64,000 nt of DNA from Vallitalea guaymasensis (GCF_018141425.1 NZ_CP058561.1:1-64000); one strand, 5' to 3'; counted from the first letter of the stretch, positions 1 to 10,397 are shown. Notes: a model not told the origin generated them from the letters alone. Translations and numbers: made by a program.

Positions 1-1580
1 CAAACATTCTAAAGGCAGATGGTTATAAAAAATCTGCTCTATTAGCCCCACGGGATATTGATTACAGTCAATATAAAGTAAGAGGTCACTATACCAATGA
101 TGATAAACTTGAATCTTATTTTAGAGCAATGATGTGGTATGGACAAATTGCACTTCCACTTACCGAAGTAGTTAATGAAAAAGAGGTATTATGCGAAGAT
201 GAAACTGTAAAAGCTTTAATCATGACATATACTGCTTTTATGCAAAGTAATAATGATAATGACCTAAAATCATGGGATAAAATTTATATGCCAACCAATT
301 TTTATGTTGGTCAATCAGATGATCTTAATTTATTTCAGTACAAAGATTTAATTCTTAATGTTTTTGGAGAAAAAGTGAATTTAAATGATTTTAGAAATGA
401 GAAATACTATGATAAGTTATTGGAAGAAGCAAAAAAAATGCCTGATCCTGGTATCAAAAATAAAATAACCTTACAGAATGTCCATGTGGGAAAACAATTT
501 AGATTTATGGGACAGAGATATACTTTTGATGGAGAAATACTCCAAGAGTTAATGGAACCTTACAAAAGACCTGTACCCTCTGGATTAGATGTTGCAGCTG
601 TATTAGGTAGCAAACGTGCCAAAACATTATTAGATAAATATTACGAACCACAAAAACCTTGGCCAGAATATGAAAATAAGTTTAAGGCAATGAAAGAAAA
701 AATATCAAAAGTAGACGATAAAGACTGGAAATCAAATATGTATAATGGGTGGTTGGATACCATATCCTCAATACAAAAACCTTTTGAAAACATAAATGGT
801 GCTCCAATGTTCATGAAAAATAAAGCTTGGACAGATAAATCTATCAGCTCTGCTCTAGGAAGTTATGCAGAATTAAAACATGATACAATATTATATGTTA
901 AACAACCAGTTGCTGAATGCGGAGGAGCTGATTTTATATACCATCATTATGTAGAACCTAATATTGAAGTTTACTCTAAATTATTATGGCTTACTGAGTA
1001 TTCTTCTACTAATCTTAAAGAAAGAGGACTACTGTCACAGGAGTTTGAACAAATTTCAATAAAAATAATTGAGTTATTAGAATTACTAAGAGATTGTTCA
1101 ATAAAAGAGCTTAATAATGAAATTCTGTCTAAAGACATAAAATGCAAATTAAATACTATAGGTGGAAAAATAGATTCTATAAACTATGCTATATTAAACC
1201 AAACTGGCGGTAATGAATTAAGCTGTTCAGCAATAATTGCAGATATAGCAACAGTTGAAAATAGCTGTCTTGAAATAGGTACTGAACTGCCAAATGAAAT
1301 TTATGTTGTCATCAAAGACGGTGAAGAGTTATACCTATCAAGAGGTTCAGTATATGGATATCATGAATTTTTAAGCGATACTAGACTTACAGATGATGAA
1401 TGGCAGGAAAAACTAGGTATAATAAAAGAACAATATGGAGAAGATTCTATAGATTTTTATATGTTTAATACTGGCGAACCATCCCCCTCTCTACCAAAAC
1501 AACCTGAGTGGGTTTATTCTTTCAAATCAAAAGAAAAAAATAATGTTGAGTGCAAGCAACAAGAAGTAAACTGGGAATAA
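1..1580 (+). CDS. DUF3160 domain protein, 5' end outside window
   Basis: The frame is open from base 3 to the stop at 1578-1580 with no start, so the N-terminus lies outside the window. The first in-frame ATG (129) cannot be the start: it sits inside the conserved stretch YFRAMMWYG, and the codons before it encode RGHYT, another hallmark of DUF3160. About 525 residues are visible; family members are commonly larger and carry a secretion or lipoprotein signal, which cannot be checked here. The function of the family is unknown. The C-terminal part is rich in Asp, Glu and Tyr. The M56 protease gene starts 9 bases after the stop, so the two are probably cotranscribed. Confidence 0.8.
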   Translation, partial: NILKADGYKKSALLAPRDIDYSQYKVRGHYTNDDKLESYFRAMMWYGQIALPLTEVVNEKEVLCEDETVKALIMTYTAFMQSNNDNDLKSWDKIYMPTNFYVGQSDDLNLFQYKDLILNVFGEKVNLNDFRNEKYYDKLLEEAKKMPDPGIKNKITLQNVHVGKQFRFMGQRYTFDGEILQELMEPYKRPVPSGLDVAAVLGSKRAKTLLDKYYEPQKPWPEYENKFKAMKEKISKVDDKDWKSNMYNGWLDTISSIQKPFENINGAPMFMKNKAWTDKSISSALGSYAELKHDTILYVKQPVAECGGADFIYHHYVEPNIEVYSKLLWLTEYSSTNLKERGLLSQEFEQISIKIIELLELLRDCSIKELNNEILSKDIKCKLNTIGGKIDSINYAILNQTGGNELSCSAIIADIATVENSCLEIGTELPNEIYVVIKDGEELYLSRGSVYGYHEFLSDTRLTDDEWQEKLGIIKEQYGEDSIDFYMFNTGEPSPSLPKQPEWVYSFKSKEKNNVECKQQEVNWE

Positions 1581-1589
1581 GGTGATATA

Positions 1590-3077
1590 ATGTCTCATTG
1601 GATAATAAATAAATTACTATATATGACTATTACATCTTCAATATTGATAGTTACAATTATGATAACAAAAAAAGTGTTAGGCAAGAAATTATCTGTAAGA
1701 TGGAATTATTACGTTTGGCTGTTAATAATTATCCAATTGCTTATTCCAATGTCAATTAAAAGTGACTTAAGCATATATAACCTTCTTACCTATGATAATC
1801 TTGACAACAGTACCTATTTAAATGCTGACTATAGTAAACCAATAGATGTTGATGAAGCAAATAATACTTCATTGAAAACGGATACTAAATCATATCAGCA
1901 GTCCAAACAAAAAAATGTACTTACACTTAGAAAGCTAATATATGTTATTTGGTTTATAGGGTTTATCATTATAACTTTATACTATTTAATTTTCAACCTA
2001 AAACTAATACATAAATTTAAAAGGTGTAAATGTAATGATTTACAATTAGAACATTTATTCAGGAGCTGTAAATCAGTTATAGCTCCTACACAAAATGTGA
2101 GATTATTAGTTTCAGATTTTATTAATGTTCCTTCCCTATATGGTATAATACGTCCAGTTATAATTATGCCAAAATTTATCTTAACTAACAAAGATGAAAA
2201 AGAAGTCAGGCTTCTATTAATACATGAGCTGATGCATCTGAAACTTAGACATAATGTGATAAAAGGTATCTATCTGCTATTAACAACTATCTATTGGTTT
2301 AATCCATTAATATGGTTAGGACTGAAAAAGTTAGATGAAGATGGTGAATTATACTGTGATAATGAAGTCGTTAATTTTATTAGCTCAGACGATAATATTG
2401 TTTATGGAAATCTAATAATAGATTTAGCATCATATGATAAAGATTTTCGATTACCAATTCAGGCAGTCAGCTTCATAAACAATAAAAAATACATCAAAAA
2501 AAGAGTATTGAACATAGCCTATAAAAAAAGTAAAAATCGTAAAACTAGAATCATTGGATGTTTAATAACTTTTATTATGGCATTCACTCTAATGACTTCT
2601 GCTAAAACAGATACCTCTTCATTAACGGATAGAATAGAACAAGAAACAGGAATCATATTAAATACTGAAGCAAAAAATATAATCAATATATTAGCAAAAG
2701 ATGATTCCGGTTATATATCCACCACCCACACTGATAATGATATTCTTATAAAATATGATTGTATAACAGGTTCAACAAAACAATACACTAATTTATTTAG
2801 TATTAGACTTATGGACATTGATGGTATTCCAAAAAAATGCGTTATCTACATAGAACAATTAGACATATTAAAAAATACTGATTCAGCTAAAAAACACTAT
2901 ATGCCATTATTTTCAGAAGTCCTAAACTCATTATTTAATAATAATAACATTACAGACTTTATAACTCAAAATTGCACCATTAAAAGCTTGCAAAACACAG
3001 AAGAAACTATTATAGACAATTATAAGATCAATCATATCATGGATGGTAAACACAAATTCTATATTAGCTGGAAATAA
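1590..3077 (+). CDS. M56 family (BlaR1/MecR1-like) membrane metallopeptidase
   Basis: This 495-residue protein has hydrophobic segments near residues 8-28, 40-55, 115-137 and 315-335. A cytoplasmic zinc-protease motif HELMH lies at residues 212-216, followed by ELYCDNE, the usual downstream element of peptidase family M56. Relatives such as BlaR1 sense an external signal through a C-terminal extracellular domain and cleave a BlaI-type repressor. Here the roughly 160 residues after the last membrane segment do not show penicillin-binding motifs (no clear SxxK or KTG), so the ligand is probably not a beta-lactam. No BlaI gene is visible nearby; it could lie upstream of the window. The ATG is preceded by AAGGTGAT at a good distance. 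Confidence 0.85.
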   Translation: MSHWIINKLLYMTITSSILIVTIMITKKVLGKKLSVRWNYYVWLLIIIQLLIPMSIKSDLSIYNLLTYDNLDNSTYLNADYSKPIDVDEANNTSLKTDTKSYQQSKQKNVLTLRKLIYVIWFIGFIIITLYYLIFNLKLIHKFKRCKCNDLQLEHLFRSCKSVIAPTQNVRLLVSDFINVPSLYGIIRPVIIMPKFILTNKDEKEVRLLLIHELMHLKLRHNVIKGIYLLLTTIYWFNPLIWLGLKKLDEDGELYCDNEVVNFISSDDNIVYGNLIIDLASYDKDFRLPIQAVSFINNKKYIKKRVLNIAYKKSKNRKTRIIGCLITFIMAFTLMTSAKTDTSSLTDRIEQETGIILNTEAKNIINILAKDDSGYISTTHTDNDILIKYDCITGSTKQYTNLFSIRLMDIDGIPKKCVIYIEQLDILKNTDSAKKHYMPLFSEVLNSLFNNNNITDFITQNCTIKSLQNTEETIIDNYKINHIMDGKHKFYISWK

Positions 3078-3125
3078 TATCTTTCAGGTACAATAATAAA
3101 ATCTTATAATATGTTATACATACGA

Positions 3126-3170
3126 AAAAAAGCTCAAGCTGTCAATTACTTAAACAGCTTGAGCTTTTTT
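3126..3170. terminator. bidirectional terminator between convergent genes
   Basis: A perfect 17-bp inverted repeat (arms 3126-3142 and 3154-3170, 11-base loop) has A6 on its left end and T6 on its right end. It therefore works as an intrinsic terminator on both strands, closing the M56 gene from the left and the lipoprotein gene from the right. Confidence 0.92.
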
Positions 3171-3200
3171 AATGGTTCTTGCTATAAAAACCATTATTAT

Positions 3201-4634
3201 TCATTTTTTATTACTCATATTATTACTTACATCAATCTTATATAATTGGTATTCATTAGAATAATTGCTATATGTAATTAGGTATTCTCCATTTTGCGAT
3301 ATAGAAATATATTTTTCATCTGATTGTATATTGTTAATAGAGGTTATTTTTTTATTGATTACGTCTATAAAAACTAGTTGATTATTATCATTATATAGTG
3401 GTGTACCAATTACCATATTTGATAATCCATAATCCGTATCATAATCATATTGAAATTTATTATGACTAATTATATCTACATACTTCTCATTGTTACTATT
3501 AAAAGCATGAGTGTAGTTATCATAAGTACCTATTAACATAAATAAATTTTCACCAACCCACTCTGCTGAAGTTTCCCATTGAATTTCTCCATCCTCATTA
3601 TTATGTAATTTTACAAAACTATCTTTTGAAATATTATATAGCATATCGCCATAAGACCATTCATAACCTATTAATTGAAAAATTAACAAATTGGGACTCG
3701 AAATTGAAAAAGATGGGTATCTAGGCATAGAACCATTCATTTCATCTTCATCATCTGTATACCATTTCATTATAATTTTGGGATTAGTCAACATAATGTC
3801 AGAAACAATTAAGCTTCCATTTCCATCACTAAACGTTATTAATCTTCCATCTGATGAAATATCGAATCCATCATAATTCATATTACCATACTTTATATGA
3901 TTTATAACATTATTCTTTTCTATATTATATATAATAACTTCGTCTCTAAATTTATATATAATATTCTCATCAGTTGTCTTTATTCCTAAACCATATATAC
4001 TATTTCCCTTAGAATTCCTATCATTGAAATCACAATCAAATGTATATATTATTTCCAAACTCTCATCATTAAATTGCTGCTTTACTATATATACAATGTT
4101 TTTATTTGCTATATCCCTAACCAAAAAAACAATTCCTTCATTAGCTAATCTGGGAGATAATATATTGGTATATTTATCAAATATATCTTTATCTAATCTT
4201 TCTAAATTAATATTTTTCTGTTCTAACTCCTCATTGCTAATCTCATTCATCAGTATATCATTATTATCAGTGTTATCAATATAATCATGTGAAGTTATAC
4301 TAACTGAATTAGTACATGTATAACTATTTAATTCTACTAGTATTCTATTAGGCTTCAAAATTTGTTCATCTATTACTTGACAATTTTTAATATCTAATTC
4401 TTGTTTTATAATATTTCCTAACTCTTCTTTACTATTATTTAATTCATCCTCACGGTTAACACTTGATTCATTGGATTTTTGATTATTAATATTATTTTCT
4501 AAAATCCCATCTTCATTATTAACCTGCTCATTTATTCCATCAATTGTTTTAGTCTTATTGCTTGTTTCCCCACATCCTATTAGCATACAACTAATCAAAG
4601 ATATTAATATAAGCAATTTCAAAATATTATTCAT
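3201..4634 (-). CDS. secreted lipoprotein, beta-propeller-like, function unknown
   Basis: The protein has 477 residues. The N-terminus is a lipoprotein signal with lipobox LIGC, which predicts lipidation of Cys21 and anchoring to the outer face of the membrane. Residues 22-80 are a low-complexity Asn/Glu/Ser linker. The rest contains spaced motifs such as DISSDGRLITF and SISQNGEYLITYS, typical of WD40/TolB/DPP-IV-like propeller blades. I do not recognise a specific family. AGGAGGGTG stands just upstream of the ATG. It has its own promoter-like sequence (4667-4695) and terminator, so it is probably monocistronic. Confidence 0.75.
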   Translation of the reverse strand: MNNILKLLILISLISCMLIGCGETSNKTKTIDGINEQVNNEDGILENNINNQKSNESSVNREDELNNSKEELGNIIKQELDIKNCQVIDEQILKPNRILVELNSYTCTNSVSITSHDYIDNTDNNDILMNEISNEELEQKNINLERLDKDIFDKYTNILSPRLANEGIVFLVRDIANKNIVYIVKQQFNDESLEIIYTFDCDFNDRNSKGNSIYGLGIKTTDENIIYKFRDEVIIYNIEKNNVINHIKYGNMNYDGFDISSDGRLITFSDGNGSLIVSDIMLTNPKIIMKWYTDDEDEMNGSMPRYPSFSISSPNLLIFQLIGYEWSYGDMLYNISKDSFVKLHNNEDGEIQWETSAEWVGENLFMLIGTYDNYTHAFNSNNEKYVDIISHNKFQYDYDTDYGLSNMVIGTPLYNDNNQLVFIDVINKKITSINNIQSDEKYISISQNGEYLITYSNYSNEYQLYKIDVSNNMSNKK

Positions 4635-4666
4635 AACAACACCCTCCTATTAATTATTTGCTTTTA

Positions 4667-4695
4667 AATATATCACTTCAAAAAGTTAATTACAA
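4667..4695 (-). promoter_or_regulatory. sigma-A-type promoter of the lipoprotein gene
   Basis: Read on the minus strand, TTGTAA (4690-4695) and TATATT (4667-4672) are separated by exactly 17 bases, about 30 bases upstream of the start codon. It lies immediately beyond the gpsA terminator. Confidence 0.55.
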
Positions 4696-4696
4696 T

Positions 4697-4747
4697 AAAA
4701 AAACCTTATCTTTAATACTAATTAATATTAATTAATATTAAGATAAG
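4697..4747 (-). terminator. terminator of the gpsA operon
   Basis: The arms CTTATCTTTAATA (4705-4717) and TATTAAGATAAG (4736-4747) pair with one bulged base. On the minus strand the hairpin is followed by seven Ts (4697-4703). The loop holds a short tandem ATTAATATTA repeat. It lies about 50 bases past the gpsA stop. Confidence 0.8.
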
Positions 4748-4798
4748 ATTTTAGCAAAACAATGTAATACTATGTTAACATTTATTCTTTAATATATA

Positions 4799-5797
4799 TC
4801 ACTTTTTATATTCAATCTTTTTATCTCGTATCATTAAATCCTCTACAGCTTTTTTAGTATCTTTACCTTTAAATAAGACTTCATTAACTTCTCTTATGAT
4901 AGGCATTTCAACTTTATATTTTTCAGATAAGTCAAGGGCTGCCTTTGCTGTATACACACCTTCAACCACCATCTTTACCTCGTCAAGAGCTTCCTGTAAA
5001 CTATAACCTTTTCCAATTAAGATACCGGCTCTTCTGTTACGGCTATGCATACTTGTACATGTTACGATCAAATCGCCAATACCTGATAATCCTGCAAAAG
5101 TTTGTGTCTCAGCTCCCATAGCAACGCCAAGTCTGCTTATTTCTGTTATACCTCTTGTCATAATTGCAGCCTTAGTATTATCTCCAAAACCAATACCATC
5201 TGAGATACCAGCCGCTAGAGCAATAACATTTTTCAGGGCTCCTCCCATTTCTATTCCTATTACATCAGAACTAGTATATACCCTGAAATCAGAGTTCATA
5301 AATATATCTTGAACTTTTTTGGCTATATCATGATCTTTAGAGCCTGCAACACAAGTTGTAGGTATATTCCTTGATACTTCTTCAGCATGGCTTGGTCCAG
5401 ATAATACTGCCACAGGATTATCTGGCATCTCATCATTTATTACATCAGCTAATGTATATAGTGAATCATCTTCTAATCCTTTTGCTACATTAACAATGAT
5501 TTGATCTTTTGTAACGTATTCTTTCATTAAATTTGCTGTATTCCTTACGAATTTTGATGGAACTGCCATTACAAGCATATCTTTGCCCAAAATAGCTTCC
5601 TTAAGATTATTGGTTATATTAATCTCATCTGGAATATGTATTCCTGGAAGTTTTGATTTATTTTCTCTTGTATCATTCAATAAATTAACTTCATCTTCTA
5701 TAATTGACCAAAGAGCAACTTCATGACCATTATTATTAAGTAATATAGCTAAAGCAGTTCCCCAGCTTCCTGCACCTAAAACAGATACAGCTGCCAT
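4799..5797 (-). CDS. gpsA: NAD(P)H-dependent glycerol-3-phosphate dehydrogenase
   Basis: This enzyme reduces dihydroxyacetone phosphate to sn-glycerol-3-phosphate, the backbone for phospholipids, in the cytoplasm. The N-terminal Rossmann motif GAGSWGTALA, the GPSHAEEV segment and the catalytic-lysine region GGALKNVIALAAGI are all present, and the length (332 aa) is normal. I start it at the ATG at 5797, preceded by GAGGTGAT; a GTG 9 bases further upstream is part of that ribosome-binding site. It is the last gene of the operon after plsY, which consumes its product. In Bacillus spoIVA follows gpsA; here it does not, so conserved synteny ends at this point. Confidence 0.97.
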   Translation of the reverse strand: MAAVSVLGAGSWGTALAILLNNNGHEVALWSIIEDEVNLLNDTRENKSKLPGIHIPDEINITNNLKEAILGKDMLVMAVPSKFVRNTANLMKEYVTKDQIIVNVAKGLEDDSLYTLADVINDEMPDNPVAVLSGPSHAEEVSRNIPTTCVAGSKDHDIAKKVQDIFMNSDFRVYTSSDVIGIEMGGALKNVIALAAGISDGIGFGDNTKAAIMTRGITEISRLGVAMGAETQTFAGLSGIGDLIVTCTSMHSRNRRAGILIGKGYSLQEALDEVKMVVEGVYTAKAALDLSEKYKVEMPIIREVNEVLFKGKDTKKAVEDLMIRDKKIEYKK

Positions 5798-5824
5798 ATT
5801 TATCACCTCACATAAATTAGATAG

Positions 5825-6439
5825 TTATTTTTCATTTTCAGATAAATTCTTCTTATGTCCTAGCTTATTTTCTGTACCATTAAGTAATCTTTTAATATTG
5901 GCTCTATGATTATACAGTGCAAAAATCATCAGTATAACACCTAATACAATATATTGTGGTCTGTCAGTATAAAATATTGCCATTAGTATAGGAATAGAAA
6001 TTGCCATTAAGATTGAACCAAGTGAAACATATCTTGATATAAAAATTACTATAGCCATTATTCCAATAACAATAAGACCTATCCTTATATCAACTGCAGT
6101 TAATAATCCAATAGTAGCAGCTATTCCTTTTCCACCTCTAAATCCTAAGAAAACAGGCCAATTATGACCAATAACAACACCCACACCTGCATAATATCCC
6201 ATTAGGATATCATCAAAGATAAGGGAGCAAACTAATACTCCAATAGCAGCTTTAAATACATCCATAAAGAATGTAATTATGCCTGCTTTCCAGCCCATAA
6301 CTCTAATAACATTAGTGGTTCCTGCATTACCGCTTCCATATTTTCTTATATCTAGTCGTCCTTTTATACGGCTAATGATATAAGCTGATTGAAAACATCC
6401 AATAAGATAACCTATTAATAAGCTAGCAATTATCTTCAT
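5825..6439 (-). CDS. plsY: acyl-phosphate:glycerol-3-phosphate acyltransferase PlsY
   Basis: This integral membrane enzyme transfers the acyl group from acyl-phosphate (made by PlsX, encoded at 25.9 kb) to glycerol-3-phosphate, the first acylation step of phospholipid synthesis. The family motifs GSGNAGTTNV and FRGGKGIAAT are present, with about five hydrophobic segments over 204 residues. Its ATG follows directly on the TAG stop of der (stop and start abut), which suggests translational coupling. gpsA, the supplier of its substrate, lies 27 bases downstream. Confidence 0.96.
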   Translation of the reverse strand: MKIIASLLIGYLIGCFQSAYIISRIKGRLDIRKYGSGNAGTTNVIRVMGWKAGIITFFMDVFKAAIGVLVCSLIFDDILMGYYAGVGVVIGHNWPVFLGFRGGKGIAATIGLLTAVDIRIGLIVIGIMAIVIFISRYVSLGSILMAISIPILMAIFYTDRPQYIVLGVILMIFALYNHRANIKRLLNGTENKLGHKKNLSENEK

Positions 6440-7771
6440 CTATTTACCCTTTTCCTTTCTCTCTCTTATAATAAAATGAATAGGCGTCCCCTTAAAACCA
6501 AATGATTCCCTTATCCTATTCTCAATATATCGCTTATACGAAAAATGCATTAAACTCTTGTCATTCACAAATATGATAAAAGTAGGTGGTTTAATAGAAA
6601 TTTGAGTCATATAATATAGTTTCAATCTCTTACCTTTATCAGAAGGAGGTTGATTCATTGCAGTTGCATCATATAAAACGTCATTAAGGACACCAGTTGA
6701 AACTCTAAGAGCATGATTTTGAATTACAATATCAATATTTTCAAATAGTTTATTAATCCTTAAGCCAGTCAATGCTGAAATAAATATTTTGGGAGCATAA
6801 GTCATGTAGCTTAGTGTTGTATCTACATTACCCAGATACTTGTACATAGTTTTATCATCTTTTTCTATGGCATCCCACTTATTTACAGCTATAATAGCAC
6901 CTTTACCTCTTTCATGGGCTATTCCTGCAATCTTTGCATCCTGCTCTGTTATACCTTCAACAGCATCAATGAGCAATACAACAATATCACATTTTTCTAT
7001 AGCTGATACCGTTCTTATTATACTGTATCTCTCTAGTCCTTCTTTTTCAATTTTGTTCTTCCTTCTAAGCCCAGCAGTATCAACAAAAATATATTCATTT
7101 CCGTTGTATTTGACAATTGTATCTACTGCATCTCTTGTTGTTCCAGCTATATCACTAACTATAACACGTTCTTCTCCAAGAAGCTTATTAATCAATGAAG
7201 ACTTACCTACATTGGGCTTACCGATTACTGCTATTCTAGGTAAATCAATCTCTTCATTATCAGTATTTTTTTCATAAAAATGCGATACAACCTCGTCTAA
7301 CATATCTCCTATACCTGTTGATTGAGCTGAAGATATAGCAAAAGGTTCACCTAGTCCAAGATTATAAAATTCAAATACATCATATTGTAATTTTTCTCTA
7401 TTATCAACTTTGTTGACACATAATACAACAGGCTTATGTGCACGTCTAAGCATATCTGCAACTTTATAATCTGCGTCAGTAAGACCAGACTTTACATCAA
7501 CTACAAAAACAATAACACTAGCAGTATCAATAGCCACTTCAGCTTGTTTTCTCATATAAGAAAGCATTTTATCATCTGTAGTAGGCTCAATGCCTCCTGT
7601 ATCTATTATAGTAAAGTTATAATTTAGCCACTCTACATCAGCATATATTCTGTCTCTTGTAACACCTGGTGTATCTTCTACAATAGAAATCTTAGCTCCT
7701 GCTAGTTTGTTAAATAAAGTAGATTTTCCAACATTGGGTCTTCCTACTATGGCTACTACTTCTCTACTCAT
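6440..7771 (-). CDS. der: ribosome biogenesis GTPase Der (EngA)
   Basis: Der is an essential GTPase for 50S subunit maturation. It has two tandem GTPase domains: GRPNVGKS and DTGG in the first (residues 8-165), [12 protein letters not shown] and NKWD in the second (about 178-345). A KH-like C-terminal domain ends in a basic tail. The length of 443 aa is typical. AAGGAGT precedes the ATG. It is placed between a DUF512 gene and plsY, as in many Clostridia. Confidence 0.97.
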   Translation of the reverse strand: MSREVVAIVGRPNVGKSTLFNKLAGAKISIVEDTPGVTRDRIYADVEWLNYNFTIIDTGGIEPTTDDKMLSYMRKQAEVAIDTASVIVFVVDVKSGLTDADYKVADMLRRAHKPVVLCVNKVDNREKLQYDVFEFYNLGLGEPFAISSAQSTGIGDMLDEVVSHFYEKNTDNEEIDLPRIAVIGKPNVGKSSLINKLLGEERVIVSDIAGTTRDAVDTIVKYNGNEYIFVDTAGLRRKNKIEKEGLERYSIIRTVSAIEKCDIVVLLIDAVEGITEQDAKIAGIAHERGKGAIIAVNKWDAIEKDDKTMYKYLGNVDTTLSYMTYAPKIFISALTGLRINKLFENIDIVIQNHALRVSTGVLNDVLYDATAMNQPPSDKGKRLKLYYMTQISIKPPTFIIFVNDKSLMHFSYKRYIENRIRESFGFKGTPIHFIIRERKEKGK

Positions 7772-7784
7772 AAATAAGTACTCC

Positions 7785-9098
7785 TTATCCTAATATATTT
7801 CTAATAAATTCTTGTCCAGTTGATTTTACAACAGTAACTTTTACTTGTAAAGTATTTTCTATATCAGTTACAGTAATATCATCCAGTAAAGTTTCTTCTC
7901 CACTTCTAAGTAAATTGCAAGGTAAAAGTAATTCCTCTCCCAATTCTTTATCTTTTAGCTGTTCAATAATATCTTTTCCTGTAAGTAATCCTGATACAGT
8001 TATATTATGCCCAAAGAAATTATTAATGATTGGATAAATATTTACTTTTACATTAGGGAATTTTTCTTCTAATTTATCTATCATATCCTTTATCATGTTA
8101 TACGCTAATGTCCCAGTAACTATAGATACATTTCTTACCAATTCTTCATTGGTATTTATTTCATTATAACATAACATAAACTCATCAAGCAATAACCTTG
8201 ACATACCTACACCATTTTCTAATTGTAGATATCCATCATAATTATCTTCATCTGGAAATGGTTTGTCTGCCAACAGATAAAATTCATCCCCTGCATGAAT
8301 AAAATGTGTACCTGTCTCTTCATAGATAATATCTTGCCATTTATGAATAATGTCAAGTACTTCTACAGCATCTTCTTTTGTAAATAATTCTAGTTCAAAA
8401 AGTCCTTCTCTATATTTAGACAAACCTACTGGAACTACTGAAACACTTTGCATATGTGGAATGAATTTTCTTAGATTATCTATGGAATAATCAAGTTCCT
8501 TACCATCATTTATTCCTTTGCAAAGTACAATCTGCCCATTCATTGTTATTCCAGCATCATAAAATTTCTTCATATATCCAACTAATCTATCAGCAAAACG
8601 GTTATGGAGCATTTTCTTTCTAAGTTCCATATTCATTGAATGCACTGAAATATTGATTGGAGATAAGTGGTATTTAATTAATCTGTTAACATCTCTATCT
8701 TTCATATTGGTTAGAGTTATATAATTGCCTTGTAAAAATGACAACCTGGAATCATCATCTTTAAAATATAGTGTATCTCTCATACCTTTTGGTAATTGGT
8801 CTATAAAACAAAATATACATTTATTGCTACAAGACTTATACTCATCCATTAAATCATTTTCAAAATCTATACCAAGCTCCTCATCATAGTCTTTTTCTAT
8901 TTCAAGAAGCCATTCTTCGCCATTATCTTTTAAAATTAAAACTTCCAGATAATCATCATCTACAAGAAAATGATAATCAAGGGCGTCTTCCACCAATTGA
9001 TTATTTATTGAAATCAGTTGGTCTCCTTGCTGTATTCCAAGTTCATAAGCTATGCTGCCGTCTTTCACATGCATAACCTTATGAAATTTATCTTTCAT
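7785..9098 (-). CDS. DUF512 radical-SAM-like protein with N-terminal PDZ domain
   Basis: Residues 5-60 form a PDZ-like domain ([18 protein letters not shown]). A CxxxCxxC cluster motif follows (C90, C94, C97: CSNKCIFC), then a TIM-barrel-like region and the C-terminal DUF512 segment with [15 protein letters not shown]. The cysteine spacing is that of radical-SAM [4Fe-4S] enzymes; substrate and reaction are not known to me. I chose the ATG at 9098, which is 9 bases from GAAGGGA; an ATG at 9107 sits too close to that site. It lies between pgeF and der, a placement common in Clostridia, which hints at a ribosome or cell-envelope role. Confidence 0.85.
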   Translation of the reverse strand: MKDKFHKVMHVKDGSIAYELGIQQGDQLISINNQLVEDALDYHFLVDDDYLEVLILKDNGEEWLLEIEKDYDEELGIDFENDLMDEYKSCSNKCIFCFIDQLPKGMRDTLYFKDDDSRLSFLQGNYITLTNMKDRDVNRLIKYHLSPINISVHSMNMELRKKMLHNRFADRLVGYMKKFYDAGITMNGQIVLCKGINDGKELDYSIDNLRKFIPHMQSVSVVPVGLSKYREGLFELELFTKEDAVEVLDIIHKWQDIIYEETGTHFIHAGDEFYLLADKPFPDEDNYDGYLQLENGVGMSRLLLDEFMLCYNEINTNEELVRNVSIVTGTLAYNMIKDMIDKLEEKFPNVKVNIYPIINNFFGHNITVSGLLTGKDIIEQLKDKELGEELLLPCNLLRSGEETLLDDITVTDIENTLQVKVTVVKSTGQEFIRNILG

Positions 9099-9124
9099 TA
9101 AAAACATTCCCTTCAGTCATAGCA

Positions 9125-9952
9125 CTACTTCAGTTCCATTATCGCTGCCAAACTACCTCTTTCACCGCCAGTTCCTCTATGAGAAAACATCTGATCTTTG
9201 TTGCAATTAGTACAGATATCTGTAATAGTGATATTTTCATTATTAATTCCTACATCTAGTAATATTAACTTATTTGCTGTCCATAAGTCAATTAAATATT
9301 TATTTTTTGTTTTTTTCTTAATTACTTTATCTTGTTCTTCATTATTAAATATCTTTTTGAATTCATCAACTACTTCACTTTCAACCTCAAAGCAACAAGG
9401 TCCAATAGATGGACCTATACAACAAAGTATATCATCAACGTTTGAACTGAATTCACTAACCATTTTTTCAACTGTTTTAGAAGCTATCTTCTGTACTGTG
9501 CCTCTCCATCCTGAATGTGTCAGCCCTATTACTTTTTTCACTGGATCCAAAAAGTAAATAGGTACACAGTCAGCATAAAAAGTTACTAGAGGAACCTTAG
9601 ACTCGTTAGTTATTAATCCATCAACACCTTCAATATCACTCTCTCTAAAAATACCTTTGCCTTTATCCTTACTTGTAACAACTTTAATAACATCTCTATG
9701 TACTTGGTCAGAAAAAACCAAGTCTTTATAATTAATACCTACACTACTACACAATATCTCAAAGTTCTTTCTAACGTTTTCGTCTAAGTCTCCTCTATTA
9801 AACCCAAGATTCATACTTTCATATATTCCTTTACTAACACCGCCTAATCTAGTACTAAAACAATGGTTAGTGATTCCTGCCCTTTCAAAAGCAGGAATTG
9901 TCAAATATTCTAAATCGTCTATTCTATTAACTTTAAAAACCTCTGATTTCAT
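9125..9952 (-). CDS. pgeF: peptidoglycan editing factor PgeF / YlmD-LACC1 family
   Basis: This is the multicopper-oxidase-like family (formerly DUF152). It includes E. coli PgeF, which removes misincorporated residues from peptidoglycan precursors, and enzymes with purine-nucleoside phosphorylase/deaminase activity. The metal-binding signature is present: SDQVH, FYADCVP, THSGWRGTV and CCFEVESEV, with the C-terminal CTNCNK and HRGTGGERG motifs. The start is set at ATG 9952 because AAAGG lies 9 bases upstream; an ATG at 9973 has no ribosome-binding site. The length becomes 275 aa. Which activity dominates in this organism cannot be told from sequence. Confidence 0.92.
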   Translation of the reverse strand: MKSEVFKVNRIDDLEYLTIPAFERAGITNHCFSTRLGGVSKGIYESMNLGFNRGDLDENVRKNFEILCSSVGINYKDLVFSDQVHRDVIKVVTSKDKGKGIFRESDIEGVDGLITNESKVPLVTFYADCVPIYFLDPVKKVIGLTHSGWRGTVQKIASKTVEKMVSEFSSNVDDILCCIGPSIGPCCFEVESEVVDEFKKIFNNEEQDKVIKKKTKNKYLIDLWTANKLILLDVGINNENITITDICTNCNKDQMFSHRGTGGERGSLAAIMELK

Positions 9953-9989
9953 ATCACACAACCTTTCATCCATGTGCCGAATTAAAGTG

Positions 9990-10346
9990 TTAATTACATT
10001 TAAATGCGTCTTTGACTACCCTTATCTTATTATTAACTATTTCTACTACATCAAACCTGATATCCACATTATACAACCGTTTGACTTTTGTATAATACAT
10101 AGCTGTTTTTATTATCCGTTTCTGTTTGTAGTATCCAACTGCCTCTATGGGATATCCTGTATTGATGTTTCTTCTATATTTAACCTCAATGAATGTCAGA
10201 TAATCTGAATCCATTCCAATTATATCTATTTCACCGAATCTACATCTATAATTTCTATCAATAATCTTATAGCCTTGTTTTTCTAAAAATTTTGCAGCTA
10301 TTTCTTCACCTTTGCTGCCTATAGCTCTATTATTACTGTTTTCCAT
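9990..10346 (-). CDS. YraN family (UPF0102) endonuclease-fold protein
   Basis: This is a 118-residue protein with the restriction-endonuclease-like core of UPF0102: GSKGEEIAAKFLEKQGY, then RCRFGEIDII and FIEVKYRR, matching the E-x-D-x(n)-E-x-K catalytic pattern. Its physiological role is unsettled. The start is the ATG at 10346, 7 bases after AGGTGG; a GTG 9 bases earlier lies inside that site. It is commonly found next to rnhB, as here (third gene after it). Confidence 0.9.
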   Translation of the reverse strand: MENSNNRAIGSKGEEIAAKFLEKQGYKIIDRNYRCRFGEIDIIGMDSDYLTFIEVKYRRNINTGYPIEAVGYYKQKRIIKTAMYYTKVKRLYNVDIRFDVVEIVNNKIRVVKDAFKCN

Positions 10347-10397
10347 AAAAACCACCTAACCAACTATACATAAACCGTTACGTCTCTTCTGTATAGA

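Noticed and set aside
4717-4740. ATTAATATTA tandem repeat as a possible repeat array
   Set aside because: Only two copies, inside the loop of the gpsA terminator; it is too short to be a separate element.
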